A stretch of DNA of 64,000 bases from an uncultured Cellulomonadaceae bacterium (GTDB taxonomy: Bacteria > Actinomycetota > Actinomycetes > Actinomycetales > Cellulomonadaceae). The stretch is from assembly GCA_947495165.1 (NCBI GenBank), contig CANLXM010000003.1, positions 248,001-312,000 of the forward strand. Reading direction: 5' to 3'. Of this stretch, positions 63,820 to 64,000 are shown piece by piece. Each line of letters starts with the position of its first letter. Within the stretch, counting starts at the first letter, position 1. The notes below the pieces were generated by a model. It made no database searches. It was not told the origin of the DNA and was given only the letters and a program-made list of their open reading frames with translations. The position numbers and the translations under genes are program-made.

Positions 63820-64000
63820 GTGTCCAGCGTCCTGAACGAGTCCAGCTACAACGCCCGTCACCTCTCCGTGCTCGAGGGGCTCGAGGCCGTGCGCAAGCGC
63901 CCCGGCATGTACATCGGCTCGACCGACTCGCGCGGGCTCATGCACTGCCTGTGGGAGATCATCGACAACTCTGTCGATGAGGCCCTCGGCGGGCACTGCA
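63820..64000 (+). CDS. parE: Type IIA DNA topoisomerase subunit B, N-terminal part only
   Basis: The first 60 codons of a GyrB/ParE-type ATPase subunit, cut by the right edge. The start [20 protein letters not shown] leads into the GHKL ATP-binding fold: [20 protein letters not shown], then [13 protein letters not shown] with the conserved Asn/Asp/Glu of motif I (Mg and water contacts). Its place after rpoD and the zinc-ribbon gene matches the ParE-like paralogue of actinobacteria rather than the gyrB at the origin, but gyrB cannot be excluded from 60 residues. Confidence 0.9.
   Translation, partial: MSSVLNESSYNARHLSVLEGLEAVRKRPGMYIGSTDSRGLMHCLWEIIDNSVDEALGGHC

Overview
The window is chromosomal DNA of a high-GC Gram-positive actinobacterium. 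I place it in Micrococcales, most like Cellulomonas or a close relative. That placement is inferred from about 73% GC by eye, extreme third-position GC, many GTG/TTG starts, an actinobacterial gene set (GlnE, PknL-type PASTA kinase, QcrCAB with a dihaem QcrC, lipoprotein CtaC, CtaF, DUF4191, DUF3043, DUF4192) and gene order. From memory, much of the order matches the Mycobacterium tuberculosis Rv2173-Rv2225 block: idsA, Rv2175c, pknL, aroG, plsC, fadD, the exonuclease/UvrC-like gene, trpD, ctaE-qcrCAB, ctaC/ctaF, erpA, pepA, sucB, lipB, lipA, DUF4191, RDD, glnA1, glnE, glnA2, panB. I saw no insertion sequence, prophage, CRISPR array, tRNA or rRNA; this is core chromosome with few accessory genes.

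Region by region: 1-1.6 kb holds the end of an unknown gene, about 900 bases of weakly coding DNA with one candidate small gene, and a STAS protein. 1.6-4.4 kb: ppgK-map operon, a small SPOR-like protein, panB. 4.5-16 kb is nitrogen assimilation: glnA2-glnE, and glnA1 with a near-complete GlnR box upstream. An AI-2E-type permease, an ABC exporter, a phosphotransferase and a GH114-type lipoprotein are inserted between them. 16-19.1 kb: RDD, DUF4191, lipA, lipB. 19.2-21.5 kb: an oxidoreductase and a membrane protein with a kinase-like N-terminus. 21.6-26.8 kb: sucB and lpdA (lipoylated dehydrogenase complex) and pepA. 26.9-33.4 kb: two small membrane proteins, pyrD, aldo/keto reductase, DUF3043, thioesterase, nadA, glycerate kinase-like.

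33.5-44.1 kb is the respiratory block: erpA (Fe-S insertion), a TusA plus cysteine-desulfurase-like pair, ctaC-ctaD-ctaF, sodA, and ctaE-qcrC-qcrA-qcrB. Together these encode most of the bc1-aa3 supercomplex. 44.3-50 kb: receiver-like protein, trpD, AsnC-type ligand domain, DEDDh exonuclease/GIY-YIG protein, acyl-CoA synthetase. 50.3-55.3 kb: glucokinase (ROK), a membrane protein, plsC, PPi-type phosphofructokinase and class II DAHP synthase. 55.4-60.8 kb: PknL-type kinase divergent from its wHTH partner, polyprenyl synthase, DUF4192, universal stress protein. 60.9-64 kb: principal sigma factor, enoyl-CoA hydratase, zinc-ribbon protein, and the start of a type IIA topoisomerase B subunit, cut by the window edge.

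Themes: tight operons use 4-base ATGA/GTGA overlaps. Long perfect GC-rich hairpins separate convergent genes. A large set of genes has a TAnnnT -10 box 6-8 bases before the start codon, which predicts leaderless transcripts. The most unusual protein is the cysteine-desulfurase-like one at 34163-35311: it keeps the sulfur-accepting cysteine loop but lacks the PLP lysine.
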